The position numbers were made by a program, and so were the translations under genes. Under the pieces are notes generated by a model, which saw only the letters and a list, made by a program, of their open reading frames with translations, was not told where the DNA came from and searched no databases. From IMG/VR virus record IMGVR_UViG_3300023199_000031, positions 1-37,684 of that record: DNA of 37,684 bases. One strand, given 5' to 3'. Source of the stretch: a virus. Shown here one piece after another: positions 1-8,790 of this stretch (position 1 is its first letter; each line of letters opens with the position of its first letter).

Positions 1-128
1 GCAACATCGAGAGTCTCGTCGTTCGAGCCTGTGGTCGCTCGGGCGGTAAAAGTGGCCGTTTCCGTCGTCAGCGACCAGCTTGACGGCAAATTACTTGCAC
101 TAGGCGCGGCCGAGCTCACGCTTTCCTC
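1..128. repeat. Terminal direct repeat, left copy
   Basis: Bases 3-128 are identical to 37559-37684. Base 1 also agrees and base 2 differs (C here, A at 37558). The repeat lies inside a coding frame that continues across the join, so the physical molecule is most simply a circle, or a circularly permuted linear genome, of about 37,556 bp. A length close to 127 bp is what a large-k-mer assembler leaves at the ends of a circular contig, so I do not read it as a packaging repeat. Confidence 0.93.
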
Positions 129-473
129 TGCCTGTACGTTGATGGTGCCGAGTCCGCCGCCTATGGCAGCGATAAAATTTTGCTCAAAGGTTAGCGTCGC
201 CGTGTTAATTGTCGCGGCGGCCGGCACGTTGAAATCGGGCAGCGTACACGCGCCCGTATATATACCGGCCCCCAAATCGCCGATCAAAGCACTGGTAGCG
301 TCATTCCAATCATTCGGGCTGCTGGCCGGATCCTCGTATCCGTGACCGGCGTTTAGCGAGCGCGTAAACGTGACATCAACCGCGGTGTCCTCGTTAGCAA
401 TCTGCGTATACCGGCGGCGGCTGACTGCGGCCCTTGTAGCGATACTGGCGGCTCTGGCGGGCGGTAGCGGCAT
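1..473 (-). CDS. DNRLRE-like beta-sandwich protein, N-terminal part (gene crosses the contig join)
   Basis: An ATG at 473-471 overlaps the stop of the endolysin gene by one base (TGATG) and opens a frame that stays open to base 1. Joined through the terminal repeat to 37397-37684 it makes one 210-residue protein. The N-terminus is basic and Arg-rich (no clear signal peptide), followed by Ala/Thr/Gly-rich predicted beta strands. The C-terminal half carries the pattern LDVSDIIQAIVDQGSW, which resembles the DLSxIIQEIVxRxGW signature of DNRLRE-like carbohydrate-binding sandwiches common in phage and secreted proteins. By position, between endolysin and the TIGR03790-like gene, it could be a virion surface or tail-associated adhesin; function is inferred. 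Base 2 versus 37558 changes one residue (Ala versus Ser). Confidence 0.8.
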   Translation of the reverse strand, partial: MPLPPARAASIATRAAVSRRRYTQIANEDTAVDVTFTRSLNAGHGYEDPASSPNDWNDATSALIGDLGAGIYTGACTLPDFNVPAAATINTATLTFEQNFIAAIGGGLGTINVQAEESVSSAAPSASNLPSSWSLTTETATFTARATTGSNDETLDV

Positions 474-916
474 CAGACAATCCCTTTGCTATAGCTCGTC
501 GCGCCGTCTGCAAACCGAGCGGTCAATAGCTCGCAGCGGCACGAGTGGTCCCACGATATATGCAGCCACTCGTCGAACTCAAGTATTAACTGGTCGTACT
601 CGATACCCGAGACAGCGATAGCCGTCGCCGCGTCGCGTACGCTGATCCCAACCGGTACGAGGTCGGCGGCTTTCCCTTCCATATGCTGCGACGTAGGCGA
701 ACCGCCGATGGCCGAGTTAAGCCACTCGGGACGTAACCCGGAAGTAATCACGATCGGGACGCCGAGCAGATCGCGGACCGGTTGCAGCGTGTTCGTAACG
801 AGCGCCCTTAGCGCCGCCTTTTGTTTATCGGTCGGGACGATCGATCGCCCCATACGCGCGGCAGTCTGCGAGCGCAAGAACTCGTCGAGCGTAAAGTGAT
901 CCGATAACCTAATCAT
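473..916 (-). CDS. Endolysin, peptidase M15 family (D-Ala-D-Ala/L-Ala-D-Glu type)
   Basis: This 147-residue protein has the whole M15 zinc peptidase core. SQHMEGKAAD places zinc ligands at His78 and Asp85, and EFDEWLHIS supplies catalytic Glu116 and the third ligand His119. The N-terminal LSDHFTLDEF segment and the ITSGLRPEWLN strand-turn are typical of phage and prophage M15 enzymes of about 120-150 residues. It should cut the peptide of peptidoglycan at lysis. There is no signal peptide, so it needs a holin to reach the wall. The ATG start overlaps the upstream membrane protein gene by 8 nt, and two further candidate holin genes lie downstream across the join. The C-terminus after about residue 125 has two cysteines (SCRCE) of unknown role. 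Confidence 0.9.
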   Translation of the reverse strand: MIRLSDHFTLDEFLRSQTAARMGRSIVPTDKQKAALRALVTNTLQPVRDLLGVPIVITSGLRPEWLNSAIGGSPTSQHMEGKAADLVPVGISVRDAATAIAVSGIEYDQLILEFDEWLHISWDHSCRCELLTARFADGATSYSKGIV

Positions 917-1304
917 GCGGCGGCCTTAGCCCCATTTCCGCGTCGATGACGCTCTGATTTTCCTCTAGCCGCTTTATCGCTAGATCGTAGGCGCGCTGAT
1001 CGGCCGAGTCCCAATTCTCACGGCCCTTTTTTTCGAGCAAGCGCAAATCCTCGGCGGCGAACTTTACACCCGAGTACGCTTGCTGCCGGGCCATAATGTC
1101 TATCGAGCGCGTCATCTGTTCGCTTACGTTTTCCTGCACCCCGATCCGGTCGTCGTGCAAATCCACGCTCGCCGCAACCGGGCGCAATTCCGCGTCCGTC
1201 GTATTGTGATCGAGCCACCACGATATAGCCGAGACGACGCAAGCGGTCACGGTCCCCGCCAGGATGCCGGCGAGCCACTTTTCGAGTTTCGTGAACTCGC
1301 TCAA
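909..1304 (-). CDS. Membrane-anchored coiled-coil protein, lysis-associated candidate
   Basis: This 131-residue protein has one clear membrane segment (about residues 10-30, WLAGILAGTVTACVVSAISW) followed by a long charged helix likely to form a coiled coil (about 45-125). That topology fits an inner-membrane spanin or an accessory holin, but no family signature is visible. The start is a TTG that overlaps the preceding gene's stop (TTGA), with a GGGGG tract 5 nt upstream. No ATG is available before residue 60. It lies directly upstream of the endolysin, overlapping by 8 nt, which is the main argument for a role in lysis. Confidence 0.65.
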   Translation of the reverse strand: MSEFTKLEKWLAGILAGTVTACVVSAISWWLDHNTTDAELRPVAASVDLHDDRIGVQENVSEQMTRSIDIMARQQAYSGVKFAAEDLRLLEKKGRENWDSADQRAYDLAIKRLEENQSVIDAEMGLRPPHD

Positions 1305-1537
1305 TTAAGCCCCCGTTCGTGATTGCGGTCGTGATTGTCTTGCCACGACTCCATACGCACCATCCGTGCTTCCGCTGCCCTGATGAATTCCGATAATTGC
1401 TCGTCGAGGTGCTTCAGGTCTGCCGTTGCCAGGTCGATCCTCCGTACTACCGCGTTCGCCGCCCAACCGACGACAGCGGCCCAGAGGCCAAAGGAAATTG
1501 ACAACACCAACCCAACCAGTTCGCCGCTTACTTCCAT
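1301..1537 (-). CDS. Small membrane protein, lysis-associated candidate
   Basis: This 78-residue protein has an N-terminal hydrophobic helix (about residues 7-31, within LVGLVLSISFGLWAAVVGWA) and then an amphipathic helical tail rich in Arg, Asp and Glu. Together with the next gene it makes a pair of one-helix membrane proteins just before the endolysin, as in many phage holin/antiholin or spanin pairs. I cannot assign which. It starts at ATG with an AAGGG tract close upstream. An overlapping longer frame (start near 1586) is Arg/Gly-rich and lacks a plausible fold, so I prefer this one. Confidence 0.6.
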   Translation of the reverse strand: MEVSGELVGLVLSISFGLWAAVVGWAANAVVRRIDLATADLKHLDEQLSEFIRAAEARMVRMESWQDNHDRNHERGLN

Positions 1538-1611
1538 ACCCTTGCCCGTTGATTTTCATGCCTCTGCCTTCGTTACCGATTATCAATTAAGCCGTGAGTT
1601 CTGTCACTCCA

Positions 1612-2154
1612 TTAGTAGGATGGTTGCAGCGCGGGAACATAGTTATACGCCGCACCTTCCGCGCCGCCGAGCCTGATTATCCCGGCAGAATATAGTTTCT
1701 GATAAACGTCTAATTGCAGCCACGGCGACGCCCCGTTATTTACGCGAATCGACTTCGATATGTCCGCGAAACCACCCATCCACGACGGCAGCGTTTCACC
1801 ATTCGGCCAAAAAATATAAACCCAGCGGGGCTGATATATCTCGAAAACAAGGGTATCGGCAGCGATTGAGTGCCGCGCTCGCTGATTCGACCACGCATAC
1901 GTTAAGCCGTCGAAAAACACATCGGGCAGCGGACTCTCGAAAGGCCAATCGTAATCAGGACTCGCGCCGGGGCGGTCCCAATACGCGCGATCCCCCGCGT
2001 CTAAGTGATGCCACGAATAATACTGCGCGACGAGATAATCCGGGCGCGGATAATACTGCGTTACCTCGCGATTGTCAGTGTCGTAGTAAAACCCCTTCGC
2101 ACCGATATACCCGGTGCGGCGGCGAGTCGGGCGCTTTACGTTTAGGACCGTCAT
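1612..2154 (-). CDS. Unknown late protein, aromatic-rich
   Basis: I do not recognise this 180-residue protein. It starts at an ATG overlapping the stop of the previous gene (ATGA), although the frame is open slightly further upstream. It is unusually rich in Tyr, Trp, Pro and Asp (for example YYSWHHLDAGDRAYWDRP and PRWVYIFWPNGE), with no membrane segment and no signal peptide. Such composition is common in carbohydrate-contacting or structural tail proteins. It follows the giant tail tip gene and one other small gene, so a tail fibre, tail-tip cap or adhesin role is plausible but not shown. A 75-bp gap without an obvious gene separates it from the lysis genes. Confidence 0.7.
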   Translation of the reverse strand: MTVLNVKRPTRRRTGYIGAKGFYYDTDNREVTQYYPRPDYLVAQYYSWHHLDAGDRAYWDRPGASPDYDWPFESPLPDVFFDGLTYAWSNQRARHSIAADTLVFEIYQPRWVYIFWPNGETLPSWMGGFADISKSIRVNNGASPWLQLDVYQKLYSAGIIRLGGAEGAAYNYVPALQPSY

Positions 2155-2537
2155 GTGAACCGCCGCAGGAGTAGCCACGATAGCTTGAGCAGGCCGAGCA
2201 TCACCGCCCGGTGCTGCGGGTCGGATATTCCCATCTGCGCTATAAGCGCCTCTAAGTCGGCCACGTTCGAGGCTTGCCGCACGAGCGTTAACGCGGGGTC
2301 GGACTGGATCGGGGCGAGCCGATCAGGTTCCGGCGGCGGTGGCGGCTTCGCCACGATCTCGTGCGGGCTGGCGTTGACGTCTACAGAAAACAGTCGTTTC
2401 GGGTTCCCTTTTTCCTGATCTGGCGCGGCCATAGCCGCCCACCCGGTATCAACAATCGAATCAGCAACGGAACCGGTAAGAACATCGACGTTCCCTTTTA
2501 TATCTCCCGTCACCGGGTCGTAAACGACGACGATCAC
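2151..2537 (-). CDS. Unknown tail-associated protein with proline linker
   Basis: This 128-residue protein is unassigned. The N-terminus is a short beta-rich stretch (MIVVVYDPVTGDIKGNVD), similar in style to small proteins attached to phage tail tips. A PPPPPEPDR linker (about residues 66-74) leads to a helical C-terminus (about 80-128). It starts with GTG at 2537, overlapping the tail tip protein's stop (GTGA), so it should be translated from the same message. The C-terminal helix ends in a hydrophobic/basic run (LLKLSWLLLRRF) that might associate with a membrane or with a partner. Its role in tail assembly or as a fibre chaperone is inferred from position only. Confidence 0.7.
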   Translation of the reverse strand: MIVVVYDPVTGDIKGNVDVLTGSVADSIVDTGWAAMAAPDQEKGNPKRLFSVDVNASPHEIVAKPPPPPEPDRLAPIQSDPALTLVRQASNVADLEALIAQMGISDPQHRAVMLGLLKLSWLLLRRFT

Positions 2538-5500
2538 GATAACGTCGTGACGCCTGTGACGCCTTGAGAGCCTATATTTGCCACCGATACTTCTGCGCTA
2601 TGAATAGCATCGATGCTGTTATGCGATGCAGCCCCTGCAACCACTCGAATTAAAAGATCGTCGGTCCACCCGCTCGCCTTTGCTTTAAGTTTATGACTCA
2701 TCCGTGCTGCCATTAAACGAGTTGCATTAGCCGGCAGAGATACCGACTTCTCGCTCGCCGCAAGGTCGGTCCACGTCCCCCCGTCATATTTGTATTGCAG
2801 CTTTACTTTCGCCGTCTCGGTGCTACCGGAATTGCTGCTAAACCAGATCATAACCGCCACGCGAAAATACTGCTGCACGACGGCCAGCCGCCCCTCGTTG
2901 ACACCGGACGTATAACCAGGATGGTAGAAAACCGCGATCGTGCCGAGCGAGGCGTATGCGGCTGGTGAGGCGGGATTCGGCAAACTAATATCGTCGTTGG
3001 TGTCCCAAGCGTTCATAAATCGGGTCAGAAACGGCGTCGCGTACTCGCCGCTTGAAGTTTCAACGACGAAGGCGTCATCGGTGGCCGCCTTGATACGAGT
3101 CGCATCGAGTAGCCCTTTCACCGTCATTGTGTCGGCGAGGATCAGGGTAGATTCGAGCTTGGCACTTTCAATCGCGCCCGCAGCTATCTTGTCCGCAATA
3201 ATCGCGTTTGTTTGAATCAGGCCGGACGATACTTGCTCGTCTATTTTCAGGTCGGCGACTTGCTGCAAGCTCGCGGCCGCGCCGCTGACGTTGAACTCGA
3301 CCCCGATCCGCATACTGACTGCGCCGCTCGGTATCTGCGCGTCGGCGTTAATACCGAACATTATGGTTTTTATCGACCCGTTCCAGCCGCCCGCCGGGTC
3401 GGCGTCGTAGAAGTAATGTCCGTCGCCGATCGAAGTCCAGCCGGTAGCGTCGGGACTTAAACTACCGGCGGTTATCAGCGTGTCGGTATTGTCGTAAAAG
3501 TAAACGCCGAGCTTTAGCGTCTTACTGCCGCTCCCCGCGTCGTTAACCCACCCTGACGCCTGATACCCTTTAAGTATCGAGCAAGGCAGGAGTTCAGTAC
3601 AAAACACGACCGGAGTACCGCTACTTTCAAGGCATCGCCGCCCGCCGACCGGTACTGCAGTCGTAAACGTCGTAATCGACGCACCGCTACCGCTTTTATA
3701 AATCCAAGCCTCATCTGTGCCGACGTTTTCGCTTTGAAATGTCGGGTCCGCGTTCATCGTCTTGCCGTCGCTCGCGGCGACGACGAGGTGCTTTGCGACG
3801 ACCTCATTCGCGCCGATCTTCGGCGTCGTTATCTGATCGTCGCCGATATGTGTTTCTAAAATATCGCTTACGAAGTCGTCGGGGTCTACTGACAGCCGCC
3901 ACTGTTTCGGGCTGTCCGTACTGATCGAATAAAGCCGCCCGGTATCGTTGTGATAAATGATGTTGCTGTCGGTATACGTCGTCGGGTCGGGCAGCGCGCC
4001 GGTAATAATCGGGATCGCGTTAAGGTCGGCCGTCAGGTCATCTATCGTTACCGGAGCCTCGGTCGCGGACTCGACCGGAACGTCGCTTAATAGTAGCGGC
4101 GCGTTCGGAAACACCGTTACTTGCGCGAGGTCGTCTGCCCCTGCCGATTTATACGAACCAATAATGACCATCGTGTCGGTTGTCGTGAACTGCGTCCACG
4201 TTCCGCTACCAGCGTCGTCGTATTGCCAGTTAACAGTACCGGCGTTCCTGATCTTGCGGCACGGCGCGATATTTTGATTGAAGCCTTGAACGCCGGGAAA
4301 GTTTGCCGGCGACGGTTCCGCGTAGTCCCAAACAATCCAGCCGCCTAGCGAGTTATTGCGCTGCGTGCCGACCACACCTGGGCCGACCGCTTGCCACGCG
4401 CCATTTACTACTACCTCACCCGCTACGTCGGCCGCGTTACCTACCGCGTCCTGTCCGTGTAGATAAAACTCGCCATCGTCCGCATTCGTAAAAGTGTTGT
4501 AGTTCATTTTTGCGGCAAGCAGGCTCGGTAGGTTCATCGCCGGGACGGTGCCGAGGTCGAGCGCGCCACCGAGCAATTGCGCTGACTCGATATTCTCGCC
4601 GCCCGACGTATCGAGAACGCACGAACCAATTACGACCATATCTTTATCGGGCGTAAAATCGACCCACGCGACGCCGTTTTTATCGTATTGCCATTTCGTG
4701 ACACCGAGTTGCCGAATCTTGCGCGCCTGTACCGACCACGCGGAACCGCTATCGGTCAGGAACGGCGCGGGGCTGCGTCGGAGCGTATCTATCACGAGCC
4801 AGCCACCTTCGGGCGTATCCATACCGCACCAGAAGGTATCTTTAGTAACGGTTGTGCGTACGCCGTTAATCAAAATAACCGGGTCAACGTCGGCCGGATC
4901 GCCGCTGCTATCGACGCCGTGAAAGTAAATCTCACCGGGGTTAGAAGCAGCGAACGTCGAATAATTGATCTTTAGCCCGGCTTGCGGTCCGGGCGGACCT
5001 ACGTCGCCCGGTGGTCCGGTCGGTCCCGCGCCGCTCGCGACGGCGGTAAGCGTAACCGAATCACTATACCCAGTTACCGGGTCGGCAAAGGTAATCTCGA
5101 CTGTGTTCGCGGGCGTCGCGGTCCACGAGCTAGTGATATTTGCGTCATTGGTATCGTAGGCTAGCGTCAGGTCACCAGTACTATCGCGCGTTACGTCGAT
5201 AATCTCCGTGCCTTGTAGCGCACCGCTCGAGTAGAGCTTCGCCGTAACCTGAGTCGTCGTATCGCTCGGCGTCCAAGTGTTCGGACTTGTATCGAGGTCG
5301 CCGGTCCACGTTTTAATAGGGGCGGTAAACCGAAACTCTATATCGCCCTCGGGGATCGTGACCGAGACGCCCGAAGTCGCTCCGTTCGGCGAGTACTCCG
5401 ACAGCCGCGCGCCTTTCCGGGCGCGGAGCCAACCATAGAACGTCCCGCCCGCCGCCTTACGGATAGTGATCGCGTTGCCGGCTACCTCGCCCTCTTTTTC

Positions 5501-8377
5501 AGCGAAACTGCGGTCGTTTACGCTCGCCAGAAAAACCTCGACAACATCGACCGAGGCCGGTCCCGCCCACCCCCAGTTAGCCCGCGCCCAACCCGGCCCG
5601 GTCGTAAAGGTTAAGCCGCCGGGAACCGGGATAGGCGTCTCAGCCGGAGCTCCGGTATTCGGCGCGTACTGAGTGCGCTGCGCCGATTGCCATAGATTCT
5701 TACGGGTCGTTAACTCGCCTGGTAAACCCTGCATCGGCACGATCGGCGAACTCGACTGTCCCGCGCTCGGCGTCCCAGTCGGCCATAGCAATACCGGATA
5801 CCAACTTTCGTTAAACAACCTATCGGCGCTATGTACGTCGCTCGACTCGATATTTGTCCCGCGTTCGAGGACGGTGTTAGTGCCGCTTACGTTCGGCCGC
5901 AGCAGATCGTCGCCGTCGAGGATCACATAAAACGCCCCCGGATAGCCGCCCGCGCCGCGCCCTGATCGCATCAGGTAATCGGTAAGATCGCTGCGGGATA
6001 CGTCCTCTACGTCGTAGCTTGCCGCTGTAAAGACCTCACCGCGCGCGCCGTCGTCGCCGCTTAAATTAACCTTGCCGTTACCTTCGAACGCGAAGCCTCG
6101 CGAGATGATCATCAACCCCGCACCCGAGTCGCCACCTTTGCCGCCCGGATCGCGCACCGTACCGCCTGTCTCCGTGCTGCTCGCTGCGGTTATCCACGCG
6201 GAGCGAGCAAGTACGTCGCCGCGAATATGCTGCCCGCCGCTACTCCCCGAAGTGCCGCGCAGATCAATATCTAAGCCCTTGACCGTCGCGCCATCAATTT
6301 GTATATCGAGTGAGGGCGCTGCCGCTTGATGCGCGCCCTCGATCTGCTCGCCTGGGATCGTCGCGAGCCAATCGTTATTAGGTGAGCTATACAGATACGC
6401 GATGCCAGGGCCGCTCTCGGTAATACCGATAAAGCCCGCCGTGCCGCTTTTCGTCCAGCCGGTACTCGTTGCTGCTTCCGAATCCGAATCCGTCGCGCCG
6501 TCGTAGCCGCCCGATTCGCCGTCGATCGTGCCTTGCAGCGTTAGAAAACCATTTACACGAAGCTGGATATTACCGGTGATATTCAGTGTCCCGCTGATAT
6601 CAAGGTCGCCGTCGTGATAGTAGATAGAACCGCTCGCCTCGGTCGTCGCGCCGCCGGATAGGCTATGCGTCCCGGCTAAGGTCGCGGGCGATCCCGCGCT
6701 ATAACTCGGTAGCGTCGCGATATCCGTCCCGCTTGCCGTGTACCAGCTATCGTCGATCGGCGCGTCAGTTTCGTCGTTACCGGGCTGCGACTCGACTAAT
6801 CGGGCGCTCGCAAAGAGTTTATAATCGATTGTTCCCGCCGCCCAACTTATCCGTTCTTCTTGTACCTCGAAGCTGCGATCTATCGCGGCGCTCGTTATGT
6901 AGTCTTTAATTCCGTCTAGCTCGACGCCAACCGTATCGCCGACCTCCGCTGATATCGTGAATCCGTTCGTCGTAGCGGTTAACTCTAGCGGCGGTTCCGC
7001 GTAGCGGTCCTGCAAGAAACCAAAAACCTCCTGTATCAGTCGCTTCGTATGCCGGGCCGTATGCAAGCCGCGAAACGATAACGTCTTGCGCGGGCTTGCG
7101 CCGTGTTTTGAGATCGAATCATTATCCTGCAGCAGCACCGACCGGCGATAACGCTCGCCGTCGTAATCCCACTTGACCTCGAATTGATTAACGACCGCCG
7201 TCTGATTATAAGTAAGGTCGTTGTAAGACGTAACGTGCGCCGAGTGTAATGTCGTAACGCGCGCCGAATCTTGCGGCACTCGATTAACTCGGCGCAGCCC
7301 GATCTTGCCGAGCCGGTCCACGGGCATATATAGCCCAAGCAAGCGCATGATCTCCTTTTCGATGAACGCCTTGCCTTCGACTTCTTCTAGATACTGGAAA
7401 TAGACCGGGATGCCTTTCGATAGGTCGCCAGGCTCCCATATGTCCGTGCCGATCCCGGTCCACTGTGACTGATTAAACTGCGCGTCCCAATCCATACCCA
7501 AATGCCAGTGATCCGGCGTCGTCGGGCGCGGGCTTGCGGTCGTATCAAGGATGCCGGTCATAACCGCTATCGCGGCTTGCACCCCCGGCAGATCGAGGTA
7601 GATGAACTCCGTAACTTCAGGGAACTGATCGGGGTCTTGTGTACCGTCTACGGTGACCTCTTGCGGCTTAGTGTTAAAACAACCGCGTTCGATTATCGTA
7701 AACGTCGTCGAGGTTTTACCGCACCACGCGATAATTTCTTCGGTGTCCTCAATTAACAGGTAGCCGACCGACGTAGACGGTAGGTGCGCCCATCCTGCGC
7801 CGTGCGTTATTTCCTCGAAATCGTCGGTATCAGCGACCGTAATCGTCCCGAGCGGACTGGTAATGTCGCCACCGAGGTCGGCGGTAACTCGCGTCGAAGC
7901 TGGCTCGAATACGCGCTCGCGCAGCGACTTCGTTGTGTCCCGACATTTCAGCGTCCACAGCCCGTCCTTGTATGTCAGGTTGTCGGCGCTCGCCGTATGG
8001 ACCTGCGTAAACGTATCCCAATCAAATACGCCGTCCATACGCCAGCCGACGTAGATTCGGACCTCTTTGTTCCGTATGCCCTCGAAATTGGTGCCGAGCT
8101 GGTCGTTCAGTTCATCGCTAAACGGGTTGCTGCTGTCCTCGACGAACTGGATCGTTACGCCGCCGATTGTTGCGCGCCCTTCGGTCGGGAACACCTTCTG
8201 CGATATCGAACTGACGTCCTTTATGACGCCCGCATAGTTCCCGCCGCTCGGCAGATTGGACACCGTGTCCGAGGTCAGTGTCGGCGTACTGACAGAAAAG
8301 CCGATCTGCACGGCGAAGCACGGATGCCGGTCGCCGGTCAGTATCCCGCTGCGGAAGCTTGCCGGTAAGCTTCTCAC
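2534..8377 (-). CDS. Giant tail tip / host-recognition protein
   Basis: At about 1947 residues this is the largest protein. Order of parts: residues 1-560 form a tail-hub-like region (strand-rich, baseplate/J-type layout). A Gly/Ser-rich beta-helix-like stretch follows (about 560-900), then an FN3-like domain (about 915-1015). A short collagen-like GPTGPPGDVGPPGPQ (about 1115-1130) precedes two copies of a 135-155 residue module (about 1134-1288 and 1289-1424). The C-terminal region carries TTPKIGANEV and GLIQTNAIIADKIAAGAIES, typical of helical stalk segments in J-like tail proteins, and ends in a beta domain. The GTG start at 8377 overlaps the upstream stop (GTGA). It probably forms the central tip and fibre that bind the host. 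Confidence 0.85.
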   Translation of the reverse strand: MRSLPASFRSGILTGDRHPCFAVQIGFSVSTPTLTSDTVSNLPSGGNYAGVIKDVSSISQKVFPTEGRATIGGVTIQFVEDSSNPFSDELNDQLGTNFEGIRNKEVRIYVGWRMDGVFDWDTFTQVHTASADNLTYKDGLWTLKCRDTTKSLRERVFEPASTRVTADLGGDITSPLGTITVADTDDFEEITHGAGWAHLPSTSVGYLLIEDTEEIIAWCGKTSTTFTIIERGCFNTKPQEVTVDGTQDPDQFPEVTEFIYLDLPGVQAAIAVMTGILDTTASPRPTTPDHWHLGMDWDAQFNQSQWTGIGTDIWEPGDLSKGIPVYFQYLEEVEGKAFIEKEIMRLLGLYMPVDRLGKIGLRRVNRVPQDSARVTTLHSAHVTSYNDLTYNQTAVVNQFEVKWDYDGERYRRSVLLQDNDSISKHGASPRKTLSFRGLHTARHTKRLIQEVFGFLQDRYAEPPLELTATTNGFTISAEVGDTVGVELDGIKDYITSAAIDRSFEVQEERISWAAGTIDYKLFASARLVESQPGNDETDAPIDDSWYTASGTDIATLPSYSAGSPATLAGTHSLSGGATTEASGSIYYHDGDLDISGTLNITGNIQLRVNGFLTLQGTIDGESGGYDGATDSDSEAATSTGWTKSGTAGFIGITESGPGIAYLYSSPNNDWLATIPGEQIEGAHQAAAPSLDIQIDGATVKGLDIDLRGTSGSSGGQHIRGDVLARSAWITAASSTETGGTVRDPGGKGGDSGAGLMIISRGFAFEGNGKVNLSGDDGARGEVFTAASYDVEDVSRSDLTDYLMRSGRGAGGYPGAFYVILDGDDLLRPNVSGTNTVLERGTNIESSDVHSADRLFNESWYPVLLWPTGTPSAGQSSSPIVPMQGLPGELTTRKNLWQSAQRTQYAPNTGAPAETPIPVPGGLTFTTGPGWARANWGWAGPASVDVVEVFLASVNDRSFAEKEGEVAGNAITIRKAAGGTFYGWLRARKGARLSEYSPNGATSGVSVTIPEGDIEFRFTAPIKTWTGDLDTSPNTWTPSDTTTQVTAKLYSSGALQGTEIIDVTRDSTGDLTLAYDTNDANITSSWTATPANTVEITFADPVTGYSDSVTLTAVASGAGPTGPPGDVGPPGPQAGLKINYSTFAASNPGEIYFHGVDSSGDPADVDPVILINGVRTTVTKDTFWCGMDTPEGGWLVIDTLRRSPAPFLTDSGSAWSVQARKIRQLGVTKWQYDKNGVAWVDFTPDKDMVVIGSCVLDTSGGENIESAQLLGGALDLGTVPAMNLPSLLAAKMNYNTFTNADDGEFYLHGQDAVGNAADVAGEVVVNGAWQAVGPGVVGTQRNNSLGGWIVWDYAEPSPANFPGVQGFNQNIAPCRKIRNAGTVNWQYDDAGSGTWTQFTTTDTMVIIGSYKSAGADDLAQVTVFPNAPLLLSDVPVESATEAPVTIDDLTADLNAIPIITGALPDPTTYTDSNIIYHNDTGRLYSISTDSPKQWRLSVDPDDFVSDILETHIGDDQITTPKIGANEVVAKHLVVAASDGKTMNADPTFQSENVGTDEAWIYKSGSGASITTFTTAVPVGGRRCLESSGTPVVFCTELLPCSILKGYQASGWVNDAGSGSKTLKLGVYFYDNTDTLITAGSLSPDATGWTSIGDGHYFYDADPAGGWNGSIKTIMFGINADAQIPSGAVSMRIGVEFNVSGAAASLQQVADLKIDEQVSSGLIQTNAIIADKIAAGAIESAKLESTLILADTMTVKGLLDATRIKAATDDAFVVETSSGEYATPFLTRFMNAWDTNDDISLPNPASPAAYASLGTIAVFYHPGYTSGVNEGRLAVVQQYFRVAVMIWFSSNSGSTETAKVKLQYKYDGGTWTDLAASEKSVSLPANATRLMAARMSHKLKAKASGWTDDLLIRVVAGAASHNSIDAIHSAEVSVANIGSQGVTGVTTLS

Positions 8378-8790
8378 GCCTCGATCATGCTCCACGAAAA
8401 CGAAAAATAGTCAGCCGACTGATCGCCGCCAAGACTCGCCGCGCGACGGACCGGGGCGGGACGGTTAAACAGGTAGACGCCCACCCACGTTATCGGGCTA
8501 TCGCCGATAAAGTTATCAGGGGCGAACGAGAACTGCTGCCCGTCCTCAACGCTGGCAATAAATTCGCGTAACTGATCTACGTCCGACCCGCTGTAGGGCT
8601 TCGTCCTTACGTTCCATACGCGCTTACCGCTGTAATACGTCGTCACTCGGCGACCGGAGAGTGCAATAACTTCGCGTCGGTTCGCCTCGCGAGAGCGGTC
8701 CTTGCGCGTTAAATGCAGGTTCATCGACACGAGCGAGTCGAGCGTATTCACTAGCTCGCGCTTTGCCGTGTACTGGATCGCTTGCGGCAT
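8374..8790 (-). CDS. Distal tail / tail tip component
   Basis: This 138-residue protein lies between tape measure and giant tip protein, the slot usually held by a distal tail or minor tail protein. The sequence is a mixed strand/helix domain (for example VIALSGRRVTTYYSGKRVWN, then SVEDGQQFSFAPDNF) reminiscent of short Dit-like or hub-linker proteins. I see no decisive signature. It starts at an ATG whose first base overlaps the last base of the tape measure stop region, and its end overlaps the tip gene by 4 nt, so the three genes are translationally coupled. Confidence 0.7.
   Translation of the reverse strand: MPQAIQYTAKRELVNTLDSLVSMNLHLTRKDRSREANRREVIALSGRRVTTYYSGKRVWNVRTKPYSGSDVDQLREFIASVEDGQQFSFAPDNFIGDSPITWVGVYLFNRPAPVRRAASLGGDQSADYFSFSWSMIEA

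Noticed and set aside
31-345. Plus-strand frame of 104 codons at the left end
   Set aside because: It is antisense to the sandwich gene that continues across the join; composition is that of a shadow frame.
1305-1586. Alternative frame overlapping the small membrane protein before the endolysin
   Set aside because: It has an ATG with purine-rich upstream sequence, but the product is Arg/Gly-rich with no helix; the membrane protein frame fits the lysis context.
7784-8368. Plus-strand frame of 194 codons within the tail tip gene
   Set aside because: Antisense to the conserved hub domain, no ribosome site, Arg-rich shadow composition.
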